This document shows, in pieces, positions 44,227 through 58,827 of a stretch of 64,000 nucleotides of DNA. The notes beneath the pieces are model-generated. The model saw only the letters and a list, made by a program, of their open reading frames with translations. It made no database searches and had not been told where the DNA came from. The stretch covers positions 248,001-312,000 of the forward strand of contig JAGFBZ010000747.1 of assembly GCA_018398805.1 (NCBI GenBank). The letters run 5' to 3'. Numbering within the stretch: the first letter of the stretch is position 1; each line of letters begins with the position of its first letter. Origin of the DNA: Hirundichthys speculiger (Eukaryota > Chordata > Actinopteri > Beloniformes > Exocoetidae). The translations under genes and the position numbers were made by a program.

Positions 44227-45796
44227 AGTAGTTAACTTGGCCGTACAGTCCCATACTGCAATGCATTTCCCCAAAGAAGCTGCGCGCCCCCCTCCCCGGA
44301 CTCTCAGCGTCTCCGGGAGTGAATGGAACTCTGGGTTGGCCTCGGCTAGCCTGGACGCTGATCAGTCCGCATGGTGATTGGTGGAAAAGCTGTGATGCAG
44401 TTTTGACTGACAGGTTTCCAGGATACATACACGGTCATGTCTAATGAAAAATTTGAGTCCCTTTGTGGATTTTGCATGCGAAGTCGAATGACAAGCAGCA
44501 ACCATTTCTTGGCATTTCTACAGTGAAATACTTCATTTCTTACACTGTAAATAAATCACACTCACTGTATATCATTGTTTGTATTTTAAATAATCAACAT
44601 TAACATTAACAAGACGTCTACTTGGTATGATAGGGTCACAGACCATTTTCTAGAAAAGGAACGAAGAGCAGAATTTACATATAAATAAATTGACACGTTT
44701 TAATGATGTACTCTGTTGTGGTCAACCTGACCTTCCCCGGACTGCTGATCTGTAGACTCAAAGTGAGATTAATTTGTATTTAATAATAGTCATGACACTC
44801 TCAAGTTTCGCCTTTGCAAAGGGAGAAATCAGCTGACAGACCCCGCGGTCTGTTCTCCTGCTCGTCCGGCTGATTTCTGACTCTCTGCAGCTCACAGGCT
44901 GGTTTTATTGACACATGCAGGGCGTAAAACATTTGGCTAGATGCAATCACTTTTATGGTAGCAAACTCCCCCATCGGCCAAAACAGTTCCTTCCTCTAAT
45001 ACGAACCTATCACCCTGACACAGACCAGTTGTCTTTTTATTGCCTGCAACTTTATGACTCTAGCTCAGCCCGTGACATTTAGACCTGCAAAGGCAGACCT
45101 TTTAACAACTCTTAATATATGTGTCCAAATATGCAAGCACAATTATAATTCCCACAACTCCGACTATGAGTTTCTCCTATTTGAAAGAGCAGAAATGACC
45201 ACTGGGCTCCAGCAGGTCCTCATGACCCTGCACAGGACTAAGCAGGCATAGATAATGCATGGATGGAAAGGTTTCTGCATATCCCTCCCTCTGCACATTC
45301 TCCCATAAATGGTCAGTCCAAAGTACCTCATGGATGTTTTTCCTATAAATCTGACTGCTGTCAGGCATCATGCACAGTGCCTGCAGTCTGCTCCCTGTAG
45401 TGCTGCTTCAGGGTGAATGAGTCATGTGTTGAGCCAGGGCACCGTGGCACTAAAGTTGTCAGAACCATGTTTGAATCACAAACAATTGATTGATTGTATG
45501 CACACTTTCACATTCACATCAACAAATTTATTGTCACTCAGAGCCCTTATAGCAATGTGAGTACAGTCAATTTTAGCAGATTACCTTTTAGAAACCTGGC
45601 ATCAAAGTTGGCCTGTTCTCCTGCACTGTAAGGAAACTTGATGCATCAACGAGTCATGTAAATATCATCCAAAACTTCAGGTCTTATTGTCCTCATGAAC
45701 AGCTGGGACATCCCAGACCTACAGATATAATTTAACTGTATGATATGATCCCCAAAAGGGGCTTTAGGCAGACAGTTTAACACTATGTATTGTTAA
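44227..45796. other. Intron, unassigned
   Basis: No recognised exon or element end in 1.6 kb. Confidence 0.35.
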
Positions 45797-46490
45797 TTCA
45801 ATTCAATTCAATTCAATCCAATTTTATTTGTATAGCGTCTGTTACAATGACAATTGTCTCTAGGCGCTTTACAGAGACCCAGATCATGACCCCTGAGCAA
45901 ATATCATTAACCAAAATTATGATTTTAAATCCAATCAAGGATAAAGGCAGGTAGAAAAACTCCCACAGTGGGAGAAAAAAACCTTTAAGCCAAACAGTGG
46001 CAAGAAAAACTCCACTTTAAGAGGAAGAAACCTGGACCAGGACCTTGATCATATGGGGGGACCTTCCTGCCAAAGGCCAGCCGGGTAGAGAAAGAAAAGA
46101 GGGGAGACAGGACAGAGAGAGGATGGAGGACACAGAGAGGATGGAGGACAGAGAGCACACAAATGACTAAATATAGTGACCATATAAACATAAATATAAA
46201 CAGATGGAGGTAGCAGCACTGGGATGGGATGGGATGGACAGAGGATGGAACTGCAAGTCAGCATGAAACCCAGGAAACCCTGTCCTGCAAATACACAGAA
46301 AGAAAAAGGGGGGCAAAAACAGCACAACAAACCACAGGAAAGTAAAGAAAATGGAGCACAGTTACAGTAACAAGGTGCTCCCAATTAATTATGAATGAGC
46401 TGGAGGAGGAGGAAGGGAGTAGGAAAGGGAAGGAAAAGGAGAATAGCAGTGGAGACACCACTCAGCAGATCATGCTGGCGTCCCCCTGCA
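45797..46490 (-). mobile_element. L2/Maui-like LINE 3' UTR fragment
   Basis: The left end is a short tandem tail (ATTCA repeats), then TTTTATTTGTATAGCGTCTG, CAATTGTCTCTAGGCGCTTT and AAAAACTCCACTTTAAGAGG. The same order is found at 57545-58310, where it continues into L2 reverse-transcriptase code on the minus strand. This copy is therefore a 5'-truncated minus-strand insertion. Opposite-strand frames here are repeat by-products. Confidence 0.85.
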
Positions 46491-46705
46491 GCGTAGGCCT
46501 ATATCATAATTAATCATATCAAACAACTACCTGTCAGCTAATTCCCACTGGAAAGAGCCTGAAACCAAGAGACACCTGAGACCAAGAACACCTGTACATG
46601 CACTGGGATGGTGCGGTTCCAGTGGGTCGGTTTGTTTAACAATGGCACCAGTTTAGCACATAGATCTAAGAGCACTGCTCTGGGGAATTAAAATCGGCAT
46701 ATTAA
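46491..46705. other. Intron, unassigned
   Basis: Short spacer; 46702-46705 is the TTAA target of the next element. Confidence 0.4.
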
Positions 46706-47110
46706 AGGTGGTGTAGGTGTTATTTGAAAAACGGTTCCAGCAATCCAACTCAAGTGAGATTTTGAAAATATACACTCCCTCCCTCCTCCCAAAGGCTCCG
46801 CCTCCTCCTCTTTAGCTCACCCCTCGAAACCACGCCTTCACACAATTCACGACTGCATGAACCACAGGGAGGGAGGGAGGGGTGGGTGGGAGTGCATTGA
46901 TATTTGATGGACGTAATATGCAGCCAATCAAAATAGTGATCATCACTATTTTGATTGGTCAGAGTTTTTCTCTGATTATACCCTCTAGACTGGACCAAAA
47001 CATTTATTTTTTTTGCAAACATTTTATTTCAGTGGGTGCAATGGGAATGTGAAAAGGTTTTCAGGCAATATTGTAAAAAGTGCTGCAAAAAAACAACACC
47101 TACCCCACCT
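46706..47110. mobile_element. Kolobok-like MITE with TTAA target
   Basis: AGGTGGTGTAGGTGTT at the left and AACACCTACCCCACCT at the right are near-perfect inverted ends. Both are flanked by TTAA (46702-46705 and 47111-47114), the target duplication of Kolobok (and piggyBac) elements. It is 405 bp, with no coding frame. A perfect 17-bp-arm palindrome (46924-46958) lies near its centre. Confidence 0.8.
46924..46958. repeat. Perfect palindrome, 17-bp arms, 1-base centre
   Basis: CCAATCAAAATAGTGAT followed by C and then ATCACTATTTTGATTGG. It is inside the Kolobok-like MITE. Confidence 0.95.
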
Positions 47111-47114
47111 TTAA

Positions 47115-47640
47115 CCATATATTCCCATGGGTCTGGAGATCTTCATGGTCCCTGAAAACTCTGTCAATCCTGATCCTTGAGGATCCCAAACCTCAGGTGT
47201 GCCAGTGCATCCATTATGCAGCTTTAGTCACGAGCATCACTGCACTATTTATATTTACCCAGCAGTTACACTGATTGCCACACACCTTGTCACAATTAAT
47301 GCATCAGTCAGTGCTATCCAGCACTCCAGTATATAATCTGAAGATGGAACTGTGTTGAATGAACATCCTGTCCTGAGTGTTTATGGAATAGTTGAGGCTC
47401 ACTACAGGAACATATCTATAACACTGAAGACTCGAGTGTTCATGATTATGTGGATCTGCAAGTCTGATATGAAATGAAGCTAAATGTGATTTCACCACCT
47501 GGTCATCAGTTTCCTCAGTCTCCAAAATCTTCAAAACATGAAGCTGTGTGTAGGGGGACTCGTGTAATTTATTAATATTTTAATAATAATACCAGGGGTG
47601 CCACCGCCTTTTTCCTTAAAAAAGACGGAAAAAAGAGCAA
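47115..47640. other. Intron, unassigned
   Basis: No recognised feature. Confidence 0.35.
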
Positions 47641-49621
47641 ATGAGTCACAATTTCTAGTGGGTTCTTGACGAGTTGGATTGGCCGTGGAAATTCAATCAT
47701 CAGAGTCGTCAATGCGTTTTAAAACATTTATATAGACACAGACAAGAACACGAAACATTTAAGACATTATATATATATGATGCACATCAACATAAACAAA
47801 TTCTTCATTTTTGGCTATAGCGTATGACAGGAAATGACGACAGAGAGTAGAGGAAGGAAGTGAAACATAATAACAAAGATGGCGGGTACCGAAGGGGTTG
47901 CTAATGGCTAATCTGTTATCAAAGTTAATAAAATAAGAAAGAGGGGCAATTCTCGAACTAATTAGCTGCCGAATAATGGGGGAGCGGGGCCCGGATGTGG
48001 TCCGTGGCTCATGACCTGTCTGAACCGTCGACAACTTGGGAGACACCAATCTTATCTCCTTTTCAGCCTTACCCTGGGGAAGTCTGGAGCTTACGTGTCG
48101 TTGAATGCACCGGGTAACACACACAGTTGGCCGATGGCTCTCTGGAGGTCCTGCAATCAGGGTCTCCGGACGTAGCGTGACTTGGGCGGATCGTACCGCT
48201 TTCTTTTCGTCTGGGTAGGCAGGTCGGTTCCTGGGGTCCGGAATCTGAGCGGCAGGCTGAGACGTCTGGTGTCCCCGGACGGGGCGCTGGTCGACGGGGA
48301 TCGGCAGTTAAAGAGTTCGAATGGCTTGGTCAGTGGCCCGTCGAATTGACGTGAGCGCCAAAAGAAAAGACGAAGTAGCAAAAAAATCAAAATTATTAAA
48401 CTAATGCAAAAACTCTGGTCAGTTGGCAAAAAGTTCTAGGCGTGGGGTTTTCGGGTGTCAAACATCAAGCGTTTAAGCACTCCCTGCCGGCACGTGAAGG
48501 CTTACAAAGGAAAAACTGTTCTCAGAACTAACAACTAACTTCTGTTAGTTTAGATTATTCAGGGACTGTTCTATTTTAAAAAGTCAATGCGGCGCACTGC
48601 CCAGCTTTTGTAAAAATGAGGACTGAGAAAATGTGAAGAAGCAAAAATCAAATTGAGAAAATTAAAATGAAGCAACAACAATGATTTCAGCGTGTTGTCC
48701 GCACTACAAAGTAATAAAATGAAAAAAAAAAAGAATTAAGAGTAAGAAGAAACAGCAGAGAAGAGTTTCAAAAAAGGAGTGAGAGAAGATGAGTGAGGAG
48801 AGGCAAGAGAGTAAGAGCCTGGACCAAGACTGTCATCTGGTTATATATCCCTGAATATTCATAAGCGTTTATGCAAATACGGGGAGTTTGGCCCCGGGTG
48901 GGTCGATGCTCTGTCCAGTCAGAGACGGGGATTTTTCCCGCCGGATCACAAAGCAATGAAAGCTGGGAGTTGAAGTTCTGGTCTTTTGTCTCCATGCGGT
49001 CCTTTTGTAGTCCACAAATTTAAAGCAACATTTAAACAGTGGGCTAATTATCAGGGTGTGTTAACAAAACATCACAAACACAAATATCACAGTTATGTCC
49101 ACAGAATAATAACTTTTAACCTTTCATTCAGAAAACTGCCTTTTTGGGAGAGAAAGCTTGGGGTGACATTCTTTGAGAATGAGTGAGAAACAAAACTCCC
49201 ATTAGGTGGGGTGTTCCACTGTTGGTTTATAGTTTCTATTCAGTTATAACATTCTAAGGAACTCAGTTGTGGCCCAGCTCCATGCTCAGTGGTTGCTTGT
49301 CCTGTAAAAGTTGTCTGGTTATATCAAACTTTTAAAGTCTATTCAGAGAGGGGTGTTTTATGAGATTTTCTGGGTGCTCTTCTCCCACAGCACCCTCGGG
49401 GGTTTTATCACCCTTTTCGGTCTTGAGTGCATTCCAAAGTCTCTGGAACGAAAGTTATAGGCTTTGTTAAGCTTCGGCTTAGCGTCGTCATGGTAACGTG
49501 GACATCTCTGAGTCTTTATGGCTCCCAGGTGCGATCAGTGGGGTTGATATCTGGGTGAGAGTTCGCAAGCTGCTGAGGCGCCTTTAATTAATAAAATAAA
49601 ATCCGATGACGGGATCCTACA
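47641..49621 (-). mobile_element. Candidate LTR retroelement or endogenous retrovirus fragment
   Basis: GC-richer than its surroundings. Read on the minus strand from 49621 it begins TGTAGGATCCCGTCATCGG (TG start), has a TATATAACC box at about 48840-48848, a T- and C-rich stretch, and at about 48345-48365 a TTTTGGCGCTCACG segment that resembles a primer-binding site (TGGCGC start). After it lie open minus-strand frames (48157-48429 and 47759-48124), too short to show a gag motif. No second LTR, pol or env code is in the window, and I could not define a target duplication. The call is tentative; it could be another repeat class. Confidence 0.35.
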
Positions 49622-49796
49622 TGTGCATATTCTCCCATCAGTTTTTTTTTTTTTTTTAAAGATCTTTGCATGGAAAGTGACATGCCCAACCTTCAGGCCC
49701 TGCTCTGTGCATATGCAATGTCTATAAATGAGGCCTCTAGTCTTTTGTTTTAAACAGGAAGCCATCCTCGGTGCTGTGTATTCTCCAGTACCATTT
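49622..49796. other. Intron with poly(T)
   Basis: A T-run at 49641-49656; nothing else recognised. Confidence 0.4.
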
Positions 49797-49804
49797 ATCT
49801 AGAG

Positions 49805-50574
49805 CATATGTGTCAAACAGAAGGCCCGCAGGCAAAATGTGGCCTGCCACACATTTTATGTGGCCCTCGAGAGCTTGTGCATTATTGGCTTACATTTTAA
49901 ATCAATATTTTAAGACTTAAAATAAGTTTACACTGCTTTAAAGCACATATTGACAATAAACTGCATCTCCCATAATGCATTTCGTCGTTACCCCCAACGA
50001 TAACAGTATATCACCGAGAGCAAGAACTCAATATGATTTTCAGAACTGATGAACTTAAGAAAAACCTCTACAAACTAACTCCAACATGTCCAGGAAAAGA
50101 AAATTGATACACAAGGAAGGCAGTTTCATGAACGACAGGAAAACATTTACAAGTTTGTACCTCAAGGTGAAAAAACAGAATTATGTTATGAGGCGGCGTC
50201 ATGAAAGAGTATAATCTACGTTAGCATTTTGACAGCAAACATGGAGCTAAGTATGCTAAATTTAGCCTCCAAGTAAAACAAAGAAAAATTACTTCAGAAA
50301 CCAAGGTAATGCATACTCTGAGTGATGTTTACAGAGTCTGTTACCATGGCAACAGACTCTGTAAACATCACCTGTGCGAGAGCACAGCCCCAAACAACCC
50401 CAAACCCTGAGTTCAATATAATAATGAGTTAAATATTTGAAATTTGAATACATATTAGACACAGAAACCGTTATTTAACAATATAATAGGTTGTAGTTTA
50501 ATTTATTTTGAATTGCTTTGCATTTTGGGATGATGCTCATGTGGCCCTCAGTGAAAACGAGTCTGACACCGCTG
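49805..50574. mobile_element. Non-autonomous hAT (Charlie-like) element
   Basis: CATATGTGTCAAACAGAAGG at the left and GAGTCTGACACCGCTG at the right match the hAT ends CAGNGGTGTCAAAC. Both flanks read ATCTAGAG (49797-49804 and 50575-50582), a perfect 8-bp duplication. AATGTGGCC and ATGTGGCCCTC motifs near both ends are typical. It is 770 bp, without a transposase frame. Confidence 0.88.
50322..50371. repeat. Perfect hairpin, 21-bp arms
   Basis: Left arm 50322-50342 starts GTGATGTTTACAGAG; right arm 50351-50371 ends CTCTGTAAACATCAC; the loop is ACCATGGC. The 21-bp arms are exact reverse complements. It is located inside the hAT element at 49805-50574. Confidence 0.95.
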
Positions 50575-50582
50575 ATCTAGAG

Positions 50583-53521
<2,939 letters not shown>

Positions 53522-54223
53522 GGAGTATTAGGGCCACACTGAGAAAAAAATTGTGGGCAATGATTTTTTTTTTTTCATTCCTCACTTACGAGAAGAAAGT
53601 CGAAATGTCGAGAATAAAGTCGAAATGCAGTTTCCAGAACAAAGTTGTCTTTACTCTAGCTCCAGCTTTACTCTACCAACATGTCTGTCTCTATGTGCTT
53701 TTAACACATAGACACAGTATTATAATAAGTGTTCATACTTTGAAGAGATTGTGTCAGAAATTGCGCCTATTAAGAAAAAGAAACTACATTGATTCTGGAA
53801 TTCTGGAAACTGCATTTCAACTTTATTCTCAATATTTCGACTTTATTCTCGACATTTCGACTTTATTCTGGAAACTGCATTTCGACTTTATTCTCAACAT
53901 TTTAACTTTATTCTCGACATTTCAACTTTATTCTCGACATTTCGACTTTATTCTCAACATTTTGACTTCATTCTAAACATTTTGACTTTATTCTCGACAT
54001 TTCGACTTTATTCTCGACATTTCGACTTTATTCTCAACATTTTGACTTTATTCTCGACATTTCGACTTTATTCTGGAAACTGCATTTTGACTTTATTCTC
54101 AACATTTCAACTTTATTCTCAACATTTTGACTTTATTCTCGACATTTCGACTTTCTTCTCGTAAGTGAAGAATGAAAAAAAAAAAATCATTGCCAACTAT
54201 TTTTAGTGTGGCCCTAATACTCC
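53522..54223. mobile_element. MITE with internal minisatellite
   Basis: GGAGTATTAGGGCCACACT at the left and AGTGTGGCCCTAATACTCC at the right are perfect inverted repeats. Just inside them are GGGCAATGATTTTTTTT and AAAAATCATTGCC, which extend the symmetry. The interior is mostly a tandem array of a 20-base unit. The plus-strand frames 53551-53976 and 53982-54164 are translations of that array. Superfamily not determined. Confidence 0.85.
53816..54156. repeat. 20-base minisatellite, CTTTATTCTCGACATTTCGA unit
   Basis: About 16-17 copies with CGACATTTCGA, CAACATTTTGA and CTGGAAACTGCATTTCGA variants. It lies entirely inside the MITE at 53522-54223. A reverse-complement portion of the unit (CGAAATGTCGAGAATAAAG) occurs at the other end, 53601-53625. 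Confidence 0.93.
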
Positions 54224-54490
54224 ATCATATAAAATAGACTCAAAATAGACATGGCGTGTTCTTTTTTTTTTTTTTTTTTTGTTTGTTTTTGTGGTGCTTC
54301 TGGTGGAGCTACTCCCATTGACTCAAAGGGCCCCTGGTCAGGTTTCCCCGTTAGACTGTTAATCTCTCTATCATTACAATAATCTGTTTTAACTGCACCA
54401 GAGCCCACTTCAAGTGAAGTGCCACTAAGCGCTTGTCTACGTGACTGATTCTGACTGTTCTCTTCTCTCCTAACGTTGCTCCCACAACAG
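54224..54490. other. End of the 19-kb intron
   Basis: A T-run at 54261-54280; a pyrimidine-rich CTGTTCTCTTCTCTCC and CACAACAG acceptor close the intron. Confidence 0.6.
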
Positions 54491-54753
54491 CCCGAGTGTG
54501 CGACAATGAACTCCTGCGCTGCCAAAATGGCGGGGTGTGCGTCAACAACATCCGCTGCAACTGTCCACCTGACTACACAGGCCTGCTGTGCGAGAAGCCC
54601 CGCTGTGAGTCAGAGCTGGGGGGGTGCAGGGGCCCAGATTCGGGCCAGGCCCCCATTATGCTGCCATCTTCCTCCGGTCTGCTGACGCTGCTGTTGCTGC
54701 TGCAGGGTTCGGCGCTACTGACAGAGGCCTCCTGCTGGCCCGCCGTGCTCTGA
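54491..54753 (+). CDS. ntng1: Netrin-G1 terminal exon: EGF domain and GPI-anchor signal
   Basis: Encodes the C-terminus of netrin-G1. (A/S)RVCDNELLRCQNGGVC, VNNIRCNCPPDYTGLLC is a six-cysteine EGF module, followed by EKPRCESELGGCRGPDSGQA, a plausible GPI-attachment region with small residues. A hydrophobic tail then reads GLLTLLLLLQGSALL (residues about 63-77 of the exon), ending EASCWPAVL and TGA at 54751-54753. Mammalian netrin-G1 likewise ends in CDNELLHCQNGG and a short hydrophobic GPI signal. The acceptor CCCACAACAG precedes 54491. The entry phase 1 fits all upstream cassettes: Ala after the 60-nt exon, Ser after the LE exon. Netrin-G1 sits on axons and binds NGL-1 (LRRC4C) in trans through its LN domain, which lies outside this window. 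Confidence 0.96.
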
Positions 54754-56160
54754 AGGGCCCGAGCACTTAGTGGGGGCGACACTCCTCCCACTGCCTTCAC
54801 CTTAACCCTCCCCTCCCTACCCCCCCTCCCCCGTCAAATAACCAACAAGCTATAAAAGAGAACCACCATGAGCTTTCTGGACTTTAATGTACTGAGCTTC
54901 TCCGCCGCCAGAATCAGCAGGAACGCGCTGATGATCAAGGGAATGTGCCAGACAAATGAGTGCAAAGACTTTCCATTTAATTTCAAAGAATATATAGAAA
55001 TTAAAAAAAAAATGTATACTTCTTTAAAAAACAAAACAGAAATAAAGCCGATGTTATTTAAGAAATATGAGTAACTGAGTATTTGCCTGATAAGACTAAA
55101 TGGAGCAGAGAACGGTGAGCGTCCCCCCCCCCCCCTTCTAAGCCATACCAGGTACACGAACTCCTTCGAGTTTGAGAAGGGATAACTCCGGATGACAGAC
55201 TTGTTCACTTCCTCTCTTATTGCCACAGCAACAACAGCTGCAACCAATCAGCTCTTGCATGAGCTGACAGTGGCCAGGGATCCCCTCGGGATGCTTCTGC
55301 GAGTTAATGTTTGCTGGACTGACACCGAAGAAAAAAATAAAAAAAGTAAACAAAAACAAAAAATTGTCCCCACTGAACAGCAAAGACTGGCCTCAAAGAC
55401 AAAACTGTTCGGCTGCAAACAGAGAGGCGACGAACCCGGATGCTTCTTTGCTGTCAGTGCATTGTGGATAGAAGGAAATCCGTCCGGACTGCCACGTTCT
55501 GACACTAAAACCCCACCCACGTTGATCCCTCTCAATCTATCGCTCCTTCGAGTCCACGCTCTCATCCTCCCTCCTGTTCAGCCCCCCACCCCTCCCCCGT
55601 CCTCCTCCCTGCAGTTCCCTTGCCATGCCGCCACTGACCTGTGCTTTTGTGAATGTTACTCTGTAAAACCCTTGTTGGTTGAAAGATTCTTTTGTCCAAT
55701 GTTAGTGATGCACATATGTGAGAAGCCTCTGTCCCCCAATCCTTTCCCTCCCTTGAGAAAGATACTCTGGTAAAGCTGTCTGATTCTCTCTCAATCTTAG
55801 AGCCACCTTGCCTCCTTCGATCATGGTCAGAGGACAGTTTTCACCTGAGCAGACGAGAAGTCCACAGAAATCCATCAGTGTATTTGCAAATTCTTTTCTT
55901 GCCAGAGCAAAACAAAAAAGAGTCATGTCCTTTTGTATCTCTGCTGAACTGTGATGGAAAAAAAAATGTATCTATTTAACACATCCAAATGATAAAGCTA
56001 TGGTTTCCTTCTCTTTTTATTTCAATTTCTTCCATTCATTGTCATTTTACTTGTTATTTTAAGTTGTGCAGTGGAATTTTCCTTTGTATTGACAACGTGC
56101 TGACATCAAAGAATATTGGTTTACATATACAGTATTAATAAAGTGTACTAAAATCCCACC
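54754..56160 (+). other. ntng1: ntng1 3' UTR
   Basis: Non-coding sequence after the TGA, with C-rich (54800-54835, 55123-55136) and A-rich tracts. The first good poly(A) signal is AATAAA at 56137-56142. A second is at 56213-56218 and a third at 57036-57041, so longer ends are possible. The 193-residue frame at 55192-55773 has no domain and lies in the UTR, so it is not called as a gene. Confidence 0.75.
56137..56142 (+). terminator. ntng1: Poly(A) signal of ntng1
   Basis: AATAAA within TATTAATAAAGTGTACTAAA, about 1.4 kb downstream of the stop codon. A backup AATAAA is 76 bases further. Confidence 0.65.
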
Positions 56161-57544
56161 AAAGGACATTATAAATGTTTCGTTCTTGCTTTAACACTTG
56201 ATAATTTAAGTGAATAAAAGTCTAAAGCCTAAACCGTGTCAATCATTCAATCAGCTCTTCAAGCACACAACTTGTGTTTTTCAGTTTTGAATTTTTTTAA
56301 TTTTTATTTTAATGTTTTAACTTTTTAGTTTCAGCTTTACTTTTGAAGTAAAATTATATTACAGTGCCAAGGTTTTTGTTTGCTTGTTTGTTTTTATTAA
56401 TTAATCCTTTTATTGCCTTGTTTCTTTTGTTGTACTTGTTCTACAGCTTTAGATTATTTATTTATTTGTTTGTTTTCCCTGTTAGGGTGCCCATGGTGGT
56501 GAGGCAGCCTGTTTGCTCTCATTAATTTTGACTTCTTCAACTTGCAGGCCGACTGGGGTCACACGTTACATGAACTGATGGGACTCGGTCACGGGAACGG
56601 TCTCAACAGAGCACACGCTCTATCACTCTGCTCTGTCTCAGATTCCAGGCGGTTCCAGACGTCTGTCGGAGACGAATCACTGGCAAGCGTTGATCAGATG
56701 TAATGATCACGCACTGACAGGCAACCACCGATCAGACTGATCAGACTGAAAAACTCAGCCTGAGTGTCTGGTGATCTTAGCACAGTTGATATGTGAGTAA
56801 AATGTCCCTTCAGCCAGAATAACTTTCTCCTCTTCCTTTTGAATGTGTGATGGTCGACCAAATAATGATTCAAATCAATTCCAGCGGGACAAAGATGTGC
56901 CACACCGCCTTTAATCCTCAGCACAGATTTTCAGTGTCTCTTTCATGAGTAACGTCACTCTTTGATAATCTTGCTTTTGGTTGCTATTTGAATGCTGTAA
57001 ATGATGACAGAATTTCACATTTGCAATTTGAGAACAATAAAATAAGAACGCAACAATAAACATCAGTCTTTCTCTGATGTTTTGTTTTCTGTGTTGTAAT
57101 ATTGAGTAAAGGATAATCTGGATGCAGATGTCTGTCTGGATGTGTCTTTAAATGACCCCTGCATATGGTCTGTATTCACTTTATTCCAGGCTGTGATCGA
57201 ACAATTCCTTCTATGAGGCATTTCTGATCATAATAAAACCAAACAATTACTGTCATACAATATGGCCTCATGTTATAACTATTCCATTATTGTTAACACT
57301 AATGATGATACATGAAATGTGGCCATTAGTACGCTAGTCTAGTATTTTTGTGATAATTTCTGCTCACTGTGTTAAAATTTCATTTACAAGACATCACATT
57401 ATGCCTGAAGCAAATTCTGTTAAATGGAATAAGTAATGTATGTCTAAGTTTATGGCCTCTCTTAAAATATCTGTCTACTTCTTTCAGTTCAGTGTGTCAG
57501 TGCTTCAAAAACTGCTGGTGCTGCTTAAAAAGCCCTGCTACATT
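56161..57544. other. Intergenic, unassigned
   Basis: AT-rich DNA after the gene, with a second AATAAA at 56213 and a third at 57036. No exon, RNA gene or element end recognised. Confidence 0.4.
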
Positions 57545-58818
57545 AATTCAGTTCAATTAAATATTATTTGTATAGCATCTATTACAATGTCAATTGTCTC
57601 TAGGTGCTTTACAGAGACCCAGAGCATGACCCCTGAGCAAATATCATTAACTAAAAAATAACATTGAATCCAAAACAAGGATAATGGCAGGTAAAAAACT
57701 CCCACAGAGGGAGAAAAAAACCTTTAAGCCAAATAGAGGCAAGAAAAAACTCCACTTTAGGAGGAAGAAACCTTGAGCAGGACCTGGATCATATGGAGGG
57801 ACCTTCCTGATGAAGGCCAGCCGGGTAGAGAAAGAAAAGAGGTAAGGCAGGACAGAGAGAGGATGGAGGACACAGAGAGGATGGATGACAGAGAGAGGAG
57901 AGCACACAAATAACTAAATACAACGACCATATAAACATAAACAGATGGAGGCAGCAGCACTGGGATGAGATGGCCAGAGGACCAGGTCGCCGATCACCAC
58001 GCCAGTCGGCACCCAAACACAAGTGGAGGAGAACCCCGGGATGGACAGAGGATGGAACTGCAATTCAGCATGAAACCCAGGAAACTCTGGCCTGCAAATA
58101 CACAGAAAGAAAAAGGGGGTCAAAAACAGCACAACAAACCACAAGAAAGAAAAGAAAATGGAGCACAGTTTCAGTAACAAGGTGCTCCCAAAAAATTATG
58201 AATGAGCTTGAGGAGGAGGAAGGGAGGAGGAAAGGGAAGGAAAGGGAGAAAAGCAGTGGAGACACCAGCTATAACTATAAGCCCCTACACACTATAGTTT
58301 AGACTAACTGTAGGCTTTACTGAACAGAAATGTTTTCAATTTAGTTTTAAAGGTGGAGGTGGTGTCTGCCTCCTGAACCCAAACTGGTAGCTGGTTCCAT
58401 AATAAAGGAGCCTGGTAGCAGAAGGCCCGTCCTCCAAATCTACTTTTAGATATTCTAGGATTGACGAGTAATCCTGCACTCTGAGAGCATTAGGAGCATA
58501 ACGTGCTATCAAGTCTTGTAGATAATGAGGAGCTAGGCAATTAAGGGCTTTATATGCGAGAAGCAGAATTTTAAACTCTGTTAAACTCTGAAATTTCACG
58601 TGAAGCCAATGGAGGGAGGCTAACACGGGAGAGACGTGATCTCGCTAACGGATTCCTATCAGCACCCTCGCTGCTGTGTTCTGGATCAGTTGGAGGCTAT
58701 TCTGCTCCTAATCTTGGCAATATTTCGGAGATGAAAAAAGGCTGTCTTGCAAACCTGATTAATATACTGCTTAAATTACATATCCTGATCAAAAATGACT
58801 CCATGGTTTTTCACAGCT
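57545..58818 (-). mobile_element. L2/Maui-like LINE, 3' part, split by an RTE insertion
   Basis: The 3' UTR (TATTTGTATAGCATCTATTA, CAATTGTCTCTAGGTGCTTT) matches 45797-46490. Beyond 58310 the minus strand encodes the L2 C-terminus: ASLHWL, then FKILLLAYKALNCLAPHYLQ, DLIARYAP. The element is interrupted at the TTCCAGCAC site and resumes at 62192. Frameshifts and missing residues show it is dead. Only part of the RT and the 3' end remain. Confidence 0.9.
58310..58818 (-). pseudogene. L2-like reverse transcriptase C-terminus, broken
   Basis: The minus-strand frame 58336-58626 reads MLASLHWLHVKFQSLTEFK, ILLLAYKALNCLAPHYLQDL, IARYAPNALRVQ, which is the C-terminal region of L2/CR1-group polymerases; the plus-strand copy at 63790-64000 encodes the same region. 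Upstream (58627-58818) the frame is shifted but still recognisable as the ILFDQDM / CKTAFFHL part. It joins logically to the remnant at 62192-62290. Confidence 0.8.
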
Positions 58819-58827
58819 GTGCTGGAA

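Noticed and set aside
53551..54164. Frames reading repeated FDFILDIST-type peptides
   Set aside because: A direct translation of the 20-base minisatellite in a MITE.
55192..55773. 193-residue frame after the ntng1 stop
   Set aside because: It lies in the 3' UTR before the poly(A) signal, has no domain, and has composition following C-rich and A-rich tracts.
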